Made by a program: the position numbers and the translations under genes. From positions 124,001 through 188,000 of the forward strand of contig NZ_BCRM01000001.1 in NCBI RefSeq assembly GCF_001552595.1: a stretch of DNA of 64,000 nt. The letters run 5' to 3'. Source of the DNA: Rhodococcus erythropolis NBRC 15567 (GTDB lineage: Bacteria > Actinomycetota > Actinomycetes > Mycobacteriales > Mycobacteriaceae). Under the pieces are notes generated by a model, which ran no database searches, was not told where the DNA came from, and was given only the letters and a program-made list of their open reading frames with translations. Numbering within the stretch: position 1 is the first letter of the stretch; each line of letters opens with the position of its first letter. Positions 1 to 8,724 of this stretch are shown here, one piece after another.

Positions 1-1089
1 CAGCTGCCAGGTGAGCTCGCACACCTGCGCAAGTGCCTGTGCGGGAACGGCTTCGCCGAAGCATGCGAGACCGCCGGACGGATTGACCGGGATGCGCCCC
101 CCGATACTGGTGTCACCCGCACGCAGAAGGTGCTCGGCCTCGCCCCGCTTGCACAGCGCGAGGTCTTCGATCCAGTCCAGTTCCACCGAGGTAGCGAGGT
201 CGTAGACCTCGGCGACGTCGACGTCTTCGGGAGAGATCCCGGCTTCCTCGTACGCGGCGTAGCCGATGGATTCCTTGAACGTGCGCTCCGGAGCCGGGAC
301 GGCGGAGCTGGAATCGGTGGAGAAGTTCGGCATATCCATGATCGTCTGCGGGAACGTCGGCGTGACCGTCGAAATAGCCTTGATGCGAACAGGTTCCGCG
401 ATGCCCATCTTGCGGGCGTATTCCATCGACGTCAGCAAGATTGCGGCGCCGCCGTCGGACGTCGCGCAGATGTCGAGCAGGTGAAGGGGATTGGACACCA
501 CGGGGGAGGCCAACACGTTCTCGACGGTGACTTCCTTGCGGTAGCGCGCATTCGGATTATTGAGCCCGTGCTTGGCGTTCTTGACCTTCACGTTGGCGAA
601 GTCCTCCGCGGTGGCGCCGTAGAGGTCGATGCGACGACGCGCGTTGAGCGCGAAGTACGCCGGGTTGGTCATACCCATGAGGCGGAAGCGCAGCCAGTCC
701 GGGTCGTCCCAACGCTCACCGGCGACGGGAGCGAGGAAACCCTTGGGGGTGGTGTCCGCGCCGACGACCAGGGCAACTTCGCTGAGGCCGGCCAGGATTC
801 GTGCGCGAGCGGTGTCGAGTGCCTGGGCTCCCGTCGCGCACGCTGCGTACGACGTGGCGACGCGAGCGCCGTTCCAGCCGAGGGCCTGAGCGAACGTGGC
901 TCCGGCGACGTATCCGCCGTAACCGTTGCGGACAGTTTCGCCGCCGACGATGAAGTCGACGTCCTGCCAATTCACACCCGAATCGGCGAGCGCGGCGCGA
1001 GCGGCGGCAACGCCGTATTTCACGAACGACTGCCCCCACTTGCCCCAGGGGTGCATACCGACACCGAGTACTGCGACGTCCTTGCTCAT
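1..1089 (-). CDS. Thiolase-fold lipid-transfer protein / acetyl-CoA acetyltransferase-like (3' end outside window)
   Basis: Reading leftwards from the ATG the frame stays open to the window edge, so the C-terminus is missing. The product begins MSKDVAVLGVGMHPWGKWG, typical of the SCP2/Ltp branch of thiolases. The nucleophile motif is present (YAACATGAQAL, Cys about residue 84). The usual GHP histidine motif near the C-terminus reads GGLACFGEAVPAQ, so Glu stands where His is expected; this variant occurs in the Ltp-like subfamily as far as I recall. The start overlaps the stop of the upstream DUF35 gene by 4 bases (ATGA), so the two are translationally coupled and probably form a complex. Substrate unknown; an acyl-CoA chain-shortening role is inferred. 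Confidence 0.88.
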   Translation of the reverse strand, partial: MSKDVAVLGVGMHPWGKWGQSFVKYGVAAARAALADSGVNWQDVDFIVGGETVRNGYGGYVAGATFAQALGWNGARVATSYAACATGAQALDTARARILAGLSEVALVVGADTTPKGFLAPVAGERWDDPDWLRFRLMGMTNPAYFALNARRRIDLYGATAEDFANVKVKNAKHGLNNPNARYRKEVTVENVLASPVVSNPLHLLDICATSDGGAAILLTSMEYARKMGIAEPVRIKAISTVTPTFPQTIMDMPNFSTDSSSAVPAPERTFKESIGYAAYEEAGISPEDVDVAEVYDLATSVELDWIEDLALCKRGEAEHLLRAGDTSIGGRIPVNPSGGLACFGEAVPAQALAQVCELTWQL

Positions 1090-1562
1090 GACTGCGACTC
1101 CTGATCAGCTGCGGCGACAGGCTTCCAGCGCCACGTCGTACGTACTCCGGTTTCGTCGGTGTACAGCGGCTCGACAACCAATTCGACGGTATTGCCGACC
1201 TTGAGATCGTCGACGCCGAATCCGTCGGCCACCTGGCCGAGGATGACGATCCCCTCGGGCAGCTCGACTGCTGCGAGAGCAAAAGGCTCGTACGGATCCG
1301 AGCGCGGGATGTACGGCGGCGGGGGCTGGTACTGCGCGTCGGTGTACGACCAGACAGTGCCGCGGCGGGAGAGTTCCACGTCGTCGAACTCCTCGCTGAA
1401 GCAGCTCGGGTTCTTGCAGAACGTCGCCTCACGAGGGAAGGAAATGGTGCCGCAGGATTGGCACTTCGTGCCGATCAGAGCAGGTTCGTCGCCGGTGGTG
1501 AACCAACCCTCTACTGCAGGTGTCACACTCCCGTTCGGCGCCGGCGTTGCAGTCTCGCTCAT
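1086..1562 (-). CDS. DUF35 Zn-ribbon/OB-fold acyl-CoA-binding protein
   Basis: 158 residues. It has the DUF35 layout: an N-terminal helix, a rubredoxin-like zinc ribbon (Cys-x-x-Cys in KCQSCGTISFPRE and Cys residues in TFCKNPSCF, about residues 34-55), then an OB-fold (RRGTVWSYTDAQYQ onward). Such proteins partner thiolase-fold enzymes and help bind the CoA substrate. A GAGGA ribosome binding site precedes the ATG, and the stop overlaps the start of the downstream thiolase gene. No catalytic residues of its own are recognised, so it is best read as the accessory subunit of that thiolase. Confidence 0.9.
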   Translation of the reverse strand: MSETATPAPNGSVTPAVEGWFTTGDEPALIGTKCQSCGTISFPREATFCKNPSCFSEEFDDVELSRRGTVWSYTDAQYQPPPPYIPRSDPYEPFALAAVELPEGIVILGQVADGFGVDDLKVGNTVELVVEPLYTDETGVRTTWRWKPVAAADQESQS

Positions 1563-1703
1563 GCAATCCTCATCTGGTTGGCGAGCCTGATCCGGGGGAT
1601 CGTGGGCCCGCTGTGCCGCTTACTGGAACAGGTTGCAGTATTACACGATTTTGGCCGCTGACGGGCAAAAATTTTCGCTGAGTGGGACGCTGCCGGAACG
1701 CAG

Positions 1704-1742
1704 ACGGCCCCGCCGGGCAGACGAGTCTGCAGGCGGGGCCGT
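1704..1742 (-). terminator. Hairpin terminator after fprB
   Basis: An 11-bp perfect inverted repeat (ACGGCCCCGCC / GGCGGGGCCGT) encloses a second, inner repeat (GCAGAC/GTCTGC). It sits about 30 bp beyond the stop of the minus-strand fprB and before the next minus-strand pair, so it most likely ends fprB transcription. There is no strong T tract, as is common in actinobacteria. Confidence 0.7.
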
Positions 1743-1774
1743 GTGCGTGAAAGTAGCTGTTTACCTGTAGCGGA

Positions 1775-3502
1775 TCACCGGGCGCGAACGGGTCGACCGA
1801 ATCGACGCGTCGGTTTCACCCGGGCCGCAGCGTCGAGGATGGAGGTGATCTCGACCTGATCCAGAACCTTTTCGCGGACACGGTCGTGCGCAGCGCCGCG
1901 TTCCAGTTCCGCCTTGTCGATGGCGTGCCAGCCCTCGCGGTCGACTACGTCGGACTGTCGCGCCCGGACCAGACGATCGACTGCGGAGTCGTCGGCGACC
2001 GGGTTGGTCAGGCGTCCGTCGTTGAAGTCGTCGACGAGCATCCTGATCGTTTCCTGCGCGCAGGACTTGTTGGTGCCGATGAACCCACTCGGTCCGCGCT
2101 TGATCCAACCGGTCGCGTAGACGCCGGTTGCGGGATCGCCGTTCGGAGCTTCGAGGACGCGGCCGTTCTCATTCGGAATGACCGAAGCACGCTCGTCGAA
2201 CGGGACGCCGGTGATGGGCACTCCGCGGTAGCCGATCGAGGTGAGGACCAAGCCGGCATCGATGGTCTCGGTATCGCCCGTCGCCTCGATCTGCACGGTT
2301 CCGTTGGCGTCGACCAGGGCGTTGCGAGCGAACTCGATTCCACTGACCTGATCGTCGCCGGTGATCGACGTCGGCGTGAGCAGGTAGCGCAACGTGATGC
2401 GCTTGTTGCCGACGTCGACGTGATCGCGGTTCTTCAGGGCTTCGAGTAGACGCAACTTCTGCTCGACGGCATGCGGAAGCTCGCCGCGTTTTGCCAGTTC
2501 TTCGGTGGCCGAGTCGAGAACCATGTCGTCGGGTCCCACAGAGAGTTCGATGTCCGGCAGTGCCATCAGGCCGGTGAACTCGGGGACTGTGAACGCGGAC
2601 TGCGCGATTCCGCGTCGACCCACGATGACAACTTCTTCGACGCGACTCTTCCGCAGAGCGGCGAGTGCGTGAGCGGAGATGTCAGTGCCCGCCAACTTCT
2701 CGGGATCGGCCGTGAGAATGCGAGCGACGTCGAGCGCGACGTTTCCGTTTCCGATGATGACCGCGCGGCGATGCGAGAGGTCGAAGACGTCGTCGGCGTG
2801 ATCGGGGTGGCCGTTGTACCAGGCCACGAAGTCGGTGGCCGAGGCCGTGCCAGGCAGATCAGCACCCGGAATGCCGAGACCACGGTCGGACGAAGCGCCG
2901 ACTGCGTAGAGCACCGCATGGTGATTTTCGAGCAGTTCGCTGTGCGAGATGTGCTTGCCGATCTCGACGTTGAGGTAGAACTCGAAACCCTTTTGTGCGG
3001 CGATCTTGTCGAACAAGCGAGTGACCTGTTTGGTCTTCTGATGGTCCGGAGCAACGCCGGCGCGAACCAAGCCGTAAGGCACAGGAAGGCGATCGAAGAC
3101 GTTGACCTGCACATCAGGCTGAGTCAGTAACTCGTCCGCGGCATACATCGCCGACGGTCCGGAACCGACGATCGCAACGCGCAACGGCGGTCGGCCCTTG
3201 TCGACGTGGGCTGCCGGGATGACCTTGGCGAGAAGCGGCCTGGGCCGCTCTTCCTTGTAGAAGTCCGCATTGATGGACAGGAAGACTCGCTGCGGGTCGG
3301 TCAGCTTCGACTCGGGGACGATGGCGTCGACCGGGCAGGCCGAGACGCATGCGCCGCAGTCGACGCAGGCCTGCGGATCGATGTGCAGCATCTCGGCGGT
3401 GAGGAAGTCCGGCTCGTCCGGCGTCGGATGGATGCAGTTGACCGGGCAGGCGTAGACGCACGAGGCGTCGCTGCAACAGGACTGCGTGACTACGTGTGGC
3501 AT
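1775..3502 (-). CDS. fprB: Ferredoxin/ferredoxin-NADP reductase fusion (FprB type)
   Basis: 575 residues, about the length of mycobacterial FprB and recognisably colinear with it. The N-terminal ferredoxin domain has two Cys clusters (Cys9/15/19/23, and CVDCGACVSACP at 46-57). The adrenodoxin-reductase-like part follows, with an FAD-binding GSGPSAMYAADELL (from about 113) and an NADPH-binding GNGNVALDVARIL (about 250), and the family signatures VRAGVAPDHQKTKQVTR and GWIKRGPSGFIGTNKSC. It passes electrons from NADPH to a ferredoxin partner. The neighbouring AurF-like diiron oxygenase, on the same strand upstream, is a plausible client, but this is inference from position only. Confidence 0.95.
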   Translation of the reverse strand: MPHVVTQSCCSDASCVYACPVNCIHPTPDEPDFLTAEMLHIDPQACVDCGACVSACPVDAIVPESKLTDPQRVFLSINADFYKEERPRPLLAKVIPAAHVDKGRPPLRVAIVGSGPSAMYAADELLTQPDVQVNVFDRLPVPYGLVRAGVAPDHQKTKQVTRLFDKIAAQKGFEFYLNVEIGKHISHSELLENHHAVLYAVGASSDRGLGIPGADLPGTASATDFVAWYNGHPDHADDVFDLSHRRAVIIGNGNVALDVARILTADPEKLAGTDISAHALAALRKSRVEEVVIVGRRGIAQSAFTVPEFTGLMALPDIELSVGPDDMVLDSATEELAKRGELPHAVEQKLRLLEALKNRDHVDVGNKRITLRYLLTPTSITGDDQVSGIEFARNALVDANGTVQIEATGDTETIDAGLVLTSIGYRGVPITGVPFDERASVIPNENGRVLEAPNGDPATGVYATGWIKRGPSGFIGTNKSCAQETIRMLVDDFNDGRLTNPVADDSAVDRLVRARQSDVVDREGWHAIDKAELERGAAHDRVREKVLDQVEITSILDAAARVKPTRRFGRPVRAR

Positions 3503-3535
3503 GGCGCTATGAGTCCGATCTCGACTGTCCGGGAG

Positions 3536-4543
3536 CTACGCGGCGGCGTTGTGCGAGCTGCGGTGAGGTTCGCTACGGAAGCGTGATGCGCGGCCGTCCA
3601 TCTTGCAGGCCTTCCACACCAGGCGCGAGGCACGGTTCATCAGGCCGGTGTCGGTGGCCAGCATGCGGACGTCACCGAAGTAGTTGCGCAGGGTCTGGCG
3701 CGACTCGGGCAGATCCCAGAACAGGTCCTTCTTCACGGACTTCGGGATGTCGAACTGCTTCCAGAAGGACTTCGGCGGGATGACGATGGCGTCACAGAGA
3801 ATGCGCATGACGATCGGGAACAGCAGCGAGAGGACGAACCGGTTCGGGCGTGACATCAGCGGGATGCGACGGCTCAGAAGCTTGTGCGCGAACGAGATGT
3901 GACGCGCTTCCTCGGCTACGTGGATGGCCATGACCGACTGCATGATCGGGTGGATCTGGCCGCCGGCGCGCAGGATGCTCTTCTGAATGTGGTCGATCGG
4001 CTCTTCACCGGCGAGGACACCGACGAAGAACAGTTCGGGGAACGGACCCGCAGCGAGGGGGATGAAGGGTGCAAGCATCTTCATCGGACGGCTCATGCCG
4101 GGAGCGTCGGCACCGATGCGGTTGACCATCTCCTGGAACATCATCGTGTGGTTGCACTCTTCGACCGACTCGTGCGTGCAGTAGCGCGCCTCGGCCGAAT
4201 CGTTGGGCAGCGAGAAGACGTACTGCATCATGCCGCGGATCAGAATGTTCTCGAACTGGAGACCGACCTTCGCGACATTGGCCTGGCGCCACATGCCGAT
4301 TTCGATCTGCCTGGCCTCGGACTGCGACTGGTACCACGGGTGAGCACCCAGCGGATCTGTCTCGGCCGGGAGGATCCAGCGGCGATCGTTCGGGACGACG
4401 GCAAACTCGGGGGAGTCCCAGTCGATGTCGAGGTACGGGTCGAAGTGCTTGTGCACCGAGCCCTCGGACAGGAGTCGAAGCGTCTCGTTGTACGAGTCGT
4501 CGGATGCTTCTCCGCGCTTGTCGAGCGGCGATGTGAGCGTCAT
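3536..4543 (-). CDS. AurF-like diiron oxygenase
   Basis: 335 residues. The diiron carboxylate ligand pattern is visible: Glu in LQFENILIRGMM, ExxxH-like ESVEECNHTMM, and EEARH in AIHVAEEARHISFAHKLL. This matches the AurF/CmlI family (p-aminobenzoate N-oxygenase fold) rather than ferritin. Members oxidise aryl amines or unknown substrates; no natural-product cluster surrounds this copy, so the substrate is unknown. The start is supported by AGGAG upstream of the ATG. The gene lies 33 bp upstream of fprB on the same strand and may be cotranscribed with it. A divergent 277-bp region separates it from the SDR. Confidence 0.85.
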   Translation of the reverse strand: MTLTSPLDKRGEASDDSYNETLRLLSEGSVHKHFDPYLDIDWDSPEFAVVPNDRRWILPAETDPLGAHPWYQSQSEARQIEIGMWRQANVAKVGLQFENILIRGMMQYVFSLPNDSAEARYCTHESVEECNHTMMFQEMVNRIGADAPGMSRPMKMLAPFIPLAAGPFPELFFVGVLAGEEPIDHIQKSILRAGGQIHPIMQSVMAIHVAEEARHISFAHKLLSRRIPLMSRPNRFVLSLLFPIVMRILCDAIVIPPKSFWKQFDIPKSVKKDLFWDLPESRQTLRNYFGDVRMLATDTGLMNRASRLVWKACKMDGRASRFRSEPHRSSHNAAA

Positions 4544-4820
4544 GGCGTCTCCTCTTCGTTTCGGTCACCGCTGGTATTTCTCGCGGTGTTCGGTGGAATC
4601 GAGGGCCGGTTGTGTGATCGCTGGCACTCGGTCTGGGTTTAATGTAACCCGAGGTATCAGGAAAAGCTAGTGGCAGATACTCCTGGATCTCGACGAATTC
4701 TTGACACGGTCGAAACGGCGCCATAACTTACTTTTGAGTAATTTCCGCGGTGCGCTCGAAGTTGGCTGTTCAGGGATGGGTTCGCACCGAAACGCACGCG
4801 AAGATCGAACCGAGGCCGAT

Positions 4821-5663
4821 GTGATCAGAACGCTGCTCAGCAATATTGCCTTGAGTCCGCCGACGCGTCTGCGCTCTCTTGTTCCGTCACGCGGTGTCAC
4901 GCTCTCCGACAAGACGATCGTTCTGACAGGAGCTTCCTCGGGGATCGGCGAGGCGACAGCTCATCTCTTGGCTCGTCGGGGAGCCGAGATGATCCTGGTC
5001 GCGCGCGGTGAGGAAAACCTCGAACACGTACGGGACGAGATCCACCGCAGGGGAGGGTGGGCGCACATCGTGCCTGCGGACCTCTCCCGCGGTGAAGCCG
5101 TCGACGAACTCGCGGAGACGATCGCGGATCGATTCGGGTCGGTCGACATCCTCGTCAACAATGCGGGTCGCTCGATCCGGCGTACCGCGTTGGATTCGGT
5201 CGACCGATTCCACGACTACGAGCGCACCATGGCACTCAACTACTTCGGACCTACACGACTGACGTTGCGTCTGCTGCCCGCGATGCTCGAGGCGAAGTCC
5301 GGACACATCATCAACGTCGGAACCTGGGGAGTCACTGCCGGCGTGATGCCGAGGTTCAGTGCCTACCACGCGTCGAAGTCTGCTCTCAGTGCCTTCGGCC
5401 GAAGCCTCGGCGCGGAATGTCACGGCACCGGTGTCGATGTCACCACAGTGCAATTCCCACTCATACGAACACCGATGATCGCGCCGACGGCGGATTACGT
5501 GAGCCAGCCGGCGCTGACGGCCGATCAAGCTGCATCGTGGATCTTGAGGGCGATCAATACGCGTCCCGTCGAGCTGTATCCACGGTACGCGGGGCTGTTA
5601 CGAGCGATTGACGTTGTATCCCCTTCTGCCACTGACGCTCTCGTGCGAAGGGCAGGGATCTGA
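4821..5663 (+). CDS. Short-chain dehydrogenase/reductase
   Basis: 280 residues from the GTG chosen here, which has GAGG five bases upstream and gives a start VIRTLLSNIALSPPTRLR like related SDRs; an in-frame ATG at 4776 is the alternative. The cofactor motif TGASSGIGEAT, the NNAG motif (VDILVNNAGRS) and the YxxxK active site (YHASKSALSAFGR) are all intact. It belongs to the classical SDR family and presumably oxidises or reduces a lipid-like alcohol or ketone. It is divergent from the AurF-like gene. Its stop codon is the first of three copied by a tandem repeat. Confidence 0.85.
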   Translation: MIRTLLSNIALSPPTRLRSLVPSRGVTLSDKTIVLTGASSGIGEATAHLLARRGAEMILVARGEENLEHVRDEIHRRGGWAHIVPADLSRGEAVDELAETIADRFGSVDILVNNAGRSIRRTALDSVDRFHDYERTMALNYFGPTRLTLRLLPAMLEAKSGHIINVGTWGVTAGVMPRFSAYHASKSALSAFGRSLGAECHGTGVDVTTVQFPLIRTPMIAPTADYVSQPALTADQAASWILRAINTRPVELYPRYAGLLRAIDVVSPSATDALVRRAGI

Positions 5664-5693
5664 GGGGTTGGGATCTGAGGGGTTGGGATCTGA
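5655..5693. repeat. 15-bp tandem repeat over the SDR stop codon, 2.6 copies
   Basis: The unit GGGATCTGAGGGGTT occurs twice and is followed by GGGATCTGA. The unit is a multiple of three and contains the in-frame TGA, so the gene end is followed by two extra in-frame stops. It looks like replication slippage at the gene terminus. Confidence 0.9.
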
Positions 5694-5707
5694 CCAGAAA
5701 CGTGCAC

Positions 5708-5739
5708 CAGCACCGGGGCATGGTTCGTCCCCGGTGCTG
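5708..5739. terminator. Terminator hairpin between convergent genes
   Basis: An 11-bp perfect stem (CAGCACCGGGG / CCCCGGTGCTG) with a 10-nt loop lies between the plus-strand SDR and the minus-strand DUF222 gene. It can serve both directions. Confidence 0.8.
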
Positions 5740-5759
5740 ATGTATTCGATTGTCGCGAT

Positions 5760-6998
5760 TCACGCCGCTGTGGGTGGGCTGTTCCCGCCGATCGGCTGTT
5801 GATACGGATCGATCGACATCGGTGGATAGAACACCGTCTTTCGATCCGGTCCGATCTCCACCCGCCATTCCGTGTGGTGCATCGTCCGGTGGTGATGACC
5901 GCACAACAAGATCAGGTTGTCGAGATCTGTTGGGCCACCATCGTTCCAGTGAACAATATGATGGGCATCGCACCACCCCGACGGAGTCCCGCACCCCGGA
6001 AACGCACACCCACCATCACGAACTGCCAACGCCCGCCTCTGCGGCACCGTTGCCGTTCTCGCTTCCTTGCCGCAGTCGAGCGGAACACCGTTCTCATCCA
6101 ACAAGATTCGGGTGACGGTGCAGTCGCAGGCGAGCATCCGGGCGGTGTCGATGCTGATCGGGCCCACCCAATCGGTCCACGCGAATCCGAGTTCCTGAGT
6201 CGACGGCAACAGGTCTTTCAACGCTTGCAGATCGGTCATATCTTTCGCACTGGCAGTGACCGTGATGTGTGGTTTCACTCCGCCCTCGATCGGACCCAAC
6301 CCCGCCCGCTCGTACCGGCGCAACAGTTCACAAAACCCGTCCGCACACCGTAATGCCGGCGTGCGGGTGTCCTTGACACCGTCCTTCTCCGGCGTCGGAG
6401 CGGACAGGCTCGACAGCAACGTGATCAGACGGGCCCCGTTGACCGCATCCAGATCACCCTTCACAGTTACTCTGCCGTACAGGCCTTTCGAGGCGTAGAA
6501 CTCGTTCCGCTCCGAATCCTCGCCGACCGGAACACCGTCCTCGCGTTTTCCGTACTGCTTCTCGATTCGGCGGATCGCCGCCCGCACCGCATCACAATCG
6601 GCAATGTTCTTCGACGCCAACCCCAACAAGATCCCGCGAGCCTTGTCCACATCCGCCGGCGTCATGTTCTTCGGCGGATGCTGACAAAACGACGCCACCT
6701 GCCGCGCCTTCAACGCATCCACGTCACCCCGATGAAACGCATCCGCCACAACAGGTTCGAGCATCAACAACCGCGCCAACCCGACCAGCAGACTGCACTC
6801 ACCGATCTCCAAATTCGTCGAACCATGCAACCACTGCGCGATCGCCCGAAAACCCTTCCCGCCGAGAACCTCACGGGAAAACATTTCCACGATCAGCATC
6901 ACCATCCGCGACTGCAACTCGTGCCGGACGCGCACCAGATCCAGAACCTCACCCTTGAGGCCCTCACCATCCAGTTGCCATGCTTCCCGACTGTCCAT
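5760..6998 (-). CDS. DUF222 / HNH endonuclease domain protein (13E12 repeat family)
   Basis: 412 residues. The DUF222 region (about residues 20-300) precedes a C-terminal HNH nuclease domain: RDGGCAFPGCGTPSGWC, AHHIVHWNDGGPTDLDNL and LCGHHHRTMHH give the two CxxC-like metal cysteines and the H-N-H residues. These proteins are multi-copy in actinobacteria and their biological role is not established; some resemble mobile intron or intein-associated nucleases. It sits alone between terminators, just before a stretch of decayed small genes, which fits a locally unstable part of the chromosome. Confidence 0.92.
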   Translation of the reverse strand: MDSREAWQLDGEGLKGEVLDLVRVRHELQSRMVMLIVEMFSREVLGGKGFRAIAQWLHGSTNLEIGECSLLVGLARLLMLEPVVADAFHRGDVDALKARQVASFCQHPPKNMTPADVDKARGILLGLASKNIADCDAVRAAIRRIEKQYGKREDGVPVGEDSERNEFYASKGLYGRVTVKGDLDAVNGARLITLLSSLSAPTPEKDGVKDTRTPALRCADGFCELLRRYERAGLGPIEGGVKPHITVTASAKDMTDLQALKDLLPSTQELGFAWTDWVGPISIDTARMLACDCTVTRILLDENGVPLDCGKEARTATVPQRRALAVRDGGCAFPGCGTPSGWCDAHHIVHWNDGGPTDLDNLILLCGHHHRTMHHTEWRVEIGPDRKTVFYPPMSIDPYQQPIGGNSPPTAA

Positions 6999-7060
6999 GC
7001 CGAAAGTTTAATCGAACAAAGTTTCGAACACAAGAGGTTGTTGATCGAAAATTGCTGCTA

Positions 7061-7403
7061 TCAAATCGATTTCGACAATTCGGACATTCGGTTATAGGGG
7101 GGTCGTCGACGTAGTTCACGTGCGCCGACGAGTGCGAGCGCCACCATCAACCCGGAGCGCAACAGCATCACGTCGGAATTGTCTGAGCCCCAGCACATTG
7201 TGTAATCGGCGTCGATCATGTTGCCGCCTGTCCCCGGCAAGCGTATGGGTCCAGTCGAGCACCAGGCCCAGGAGTGTCATCGCCAGCGTGATGGGAACGA
7301 AGACCACCAGGACCCGCAAGAAATACCCTCGAACACGGCCGGTGGATTCGCGAAGATCGACGAGTAGCGGAAGCGCCGGACACGACGGACACCGATTTGT
7401 TAC
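7061..7403 (-). pseudogene. Remnants of a small membrane protein in two frames
   Basis: One minus-strand frame, open from about 7403 but without an ATG/GTG start, reads ALPLLVDLRESTGRVRGY and then a hydrophobic helix (FVPITLAMTLLGLVLDW). The next frame then carries a 52-residue ORF (7061-7219, ATG start) with a short hydrophobic helix (SGLMVALALVGA) and a basic end. Neither part is a convincing full gene. A single protein broken by a frameshift near 7230 would join them, but homologues are needed to decide. The region could also hold a genuine 52-residue small protein. Confidence 0.3.
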
Positions 7404-7455
7404 TCATCGGTCTGGTGTCGAGTGCGCATCTGCAGTCCCGAGTCAGAACCAATCT

Positions 7456-7824
7456 TCAGCGCTTCCGGCGGCCGAACAATACGCCGACAGCCGAGATCAT
7501 GATCAGCGCCACAAGAACGACGACGATGTACGACCTGTCCGCGGCCGGTGCCACGGTTTCGCTTTCTTTGGTCACTGCATCAGTGAATGTACAGCTTATG
7601 CCTGGAGGGAACCATCCCCAGAAGTCTGTAATTCCTGCCGCTACCCTCTCCGCCCGGCCGGGAAGGAGATAATTGAATCGTGATGGGATTCCATAGTGAT
7701 CAATGCACCAGCTGGGCTGATGTTGGAGGCGCAAAGAAAATGCGTCCAACAAATAGACCAAGGTTAGTGCGATCAGCGATATTGCTAAAGACGCTTGGCT
7801 TGCTCGTAATAATCGAATCTTCAC
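7456..7824 (-). CDS. Small membrane-anchored protein of unknown function
   Basis: 122 residues from a GTG. One N-terminal hydrophobic helix (ASLAISLIALTLVYLLDAF) and one C-terminal helix (SYIVVVLVALIMISAVGVLF) with a basic tail flank a roughly 65-residue segment holding two cysteines (WCIDHYG and GISCTF), probably outside the membrane. No family is recognised. The broken gene at 8718-9052 has the same plan (helix, segment with Cys pair, helix), so these may be distant paralogues. No strong ribosome binding site was seen. Confidence 0.55.
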   Translation of the reverse strand: MKIRLLRASQASLAISLIALTLVYLLDAFSLRLQHQPSWCIDHYGIPSRFNYLLPGRAERVAAGITDFWGWFPPGISCTFTDAVTKESETVAPAADRSYIVVVLVALIMISAVGVLFGRRKR

Positions 7825-8100
7825 GACTCGCCCGCAACAGTCACGTCATCATGAGGTGACGATGGTATTGGTTGCTGCGATCCACCGAATCCAGCCGTGC
7901 TCAAAATTGACCTGTCGACTTTGGGAGTCGCCGAACTCTCCTGACATCGGTAGTTCAATCGACCATCCTCGCAGCCCTGCCTCCCATAGGCAGCAAAGAT
8001 AGCACCGTGGACACTTTCTCCGTGCCGAGAAACAATCGATCGTGAGATCGGGGAAGTGGTTACTGCTAGTCCGCGACAAACAGCTCGCTATTCTCATCGA

Positions 8101-8724
8101 ATGGATCAGGCAGTGTCGAACTCGCAGGCAACGAGAAGGTCCGGTGCTCTTCGTTGGGTTGCTTTGGTAAACGCACTTATCGCAGCGTCGGCGTCGGCGA
8201 TGTATGTCGCAGCGAAATGCCATCTCACCTGGCCCGAACCTGCGGACAGTGCACTCTCGATCGCCGGTGCGGTCGTTCTCTGGGTCCTCACCGCGACTGT
8301 TGCAATCGTGCTGCTCGGAGTGTGCTGGTGGCAGCGACGCCGATGGTTGTGGTCCGATGTCGCTGTTCCGGTTCTCGTGGTGATCGCACTCGGGATCGCG
8401 GCCGCGGGGCAGCCACATTTCGATCAGTATCGGGCAGACTTCGAAACCGTTGCACAGCAACTACTTCAAGAACCTGACGATCCCTATTCCGATGGGTATC
8501 ATCGTGATCTACGAATCGGCAGATTCGATATCTCCTATGCCAACGTCAGCAGTGAAGGCCACGTCTATTTCCATGACGCATGAGATGGATTGGCCATCTT
8601 GGACAATCCCGGCTGGGTGTACGCACCCGATGGCGTGTCCGACAAGACCTTCAATCAGCTCCAGTTGGAAGACATCGGGGGCGGATGGTACCGATTCCCT
8701 CATCTTGTCGTTGACAGCTATTGA
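8101..8724 (+). pseudogene. Three-helix membrane protein interrupted by an in-frame TGA
   Basis: The frame encodes three N-terminal hydrophobic helices (WVALVNALIAASASAMY; AGAVVLWVLTATVAIVLLG; VAVPVLVVIALGIAAAG), then a soluble C-terminal domain. After GHVYFHDA a TGA occurs at 8581-8583, yet the same frame continues with normal-looking coding sequence (DGLAILDNPGWVYAPDGVS through GGGWYRFPHLVVDSY) to a second TGA at 8722. The stop therefore cuts about 47 residues from a domain. The simplest reading is a recent nonsense mutation; a truncated but working protein, or read-through, cannot be excluded. A GTG at 8056 is an alternative start. Function unknown. The 276 bp before it hold no gene I can support. 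Confidence 0.6.

Noticed and set aside
130-1104. Long plus-strand open frame opposite the left-edge thiolase gene.
   Set aside because: Its translation has no family features, while the minus strand encodes clear thiolase motifs; high G+C produces such mirror frames.
8581-8583. Selenocysteine or other recoding at the in-frame TGA.
   Set aside because: No redox motif around the site and no hairpin of the bacterial SECIS type directly after it; mutation is the simpler explanation.
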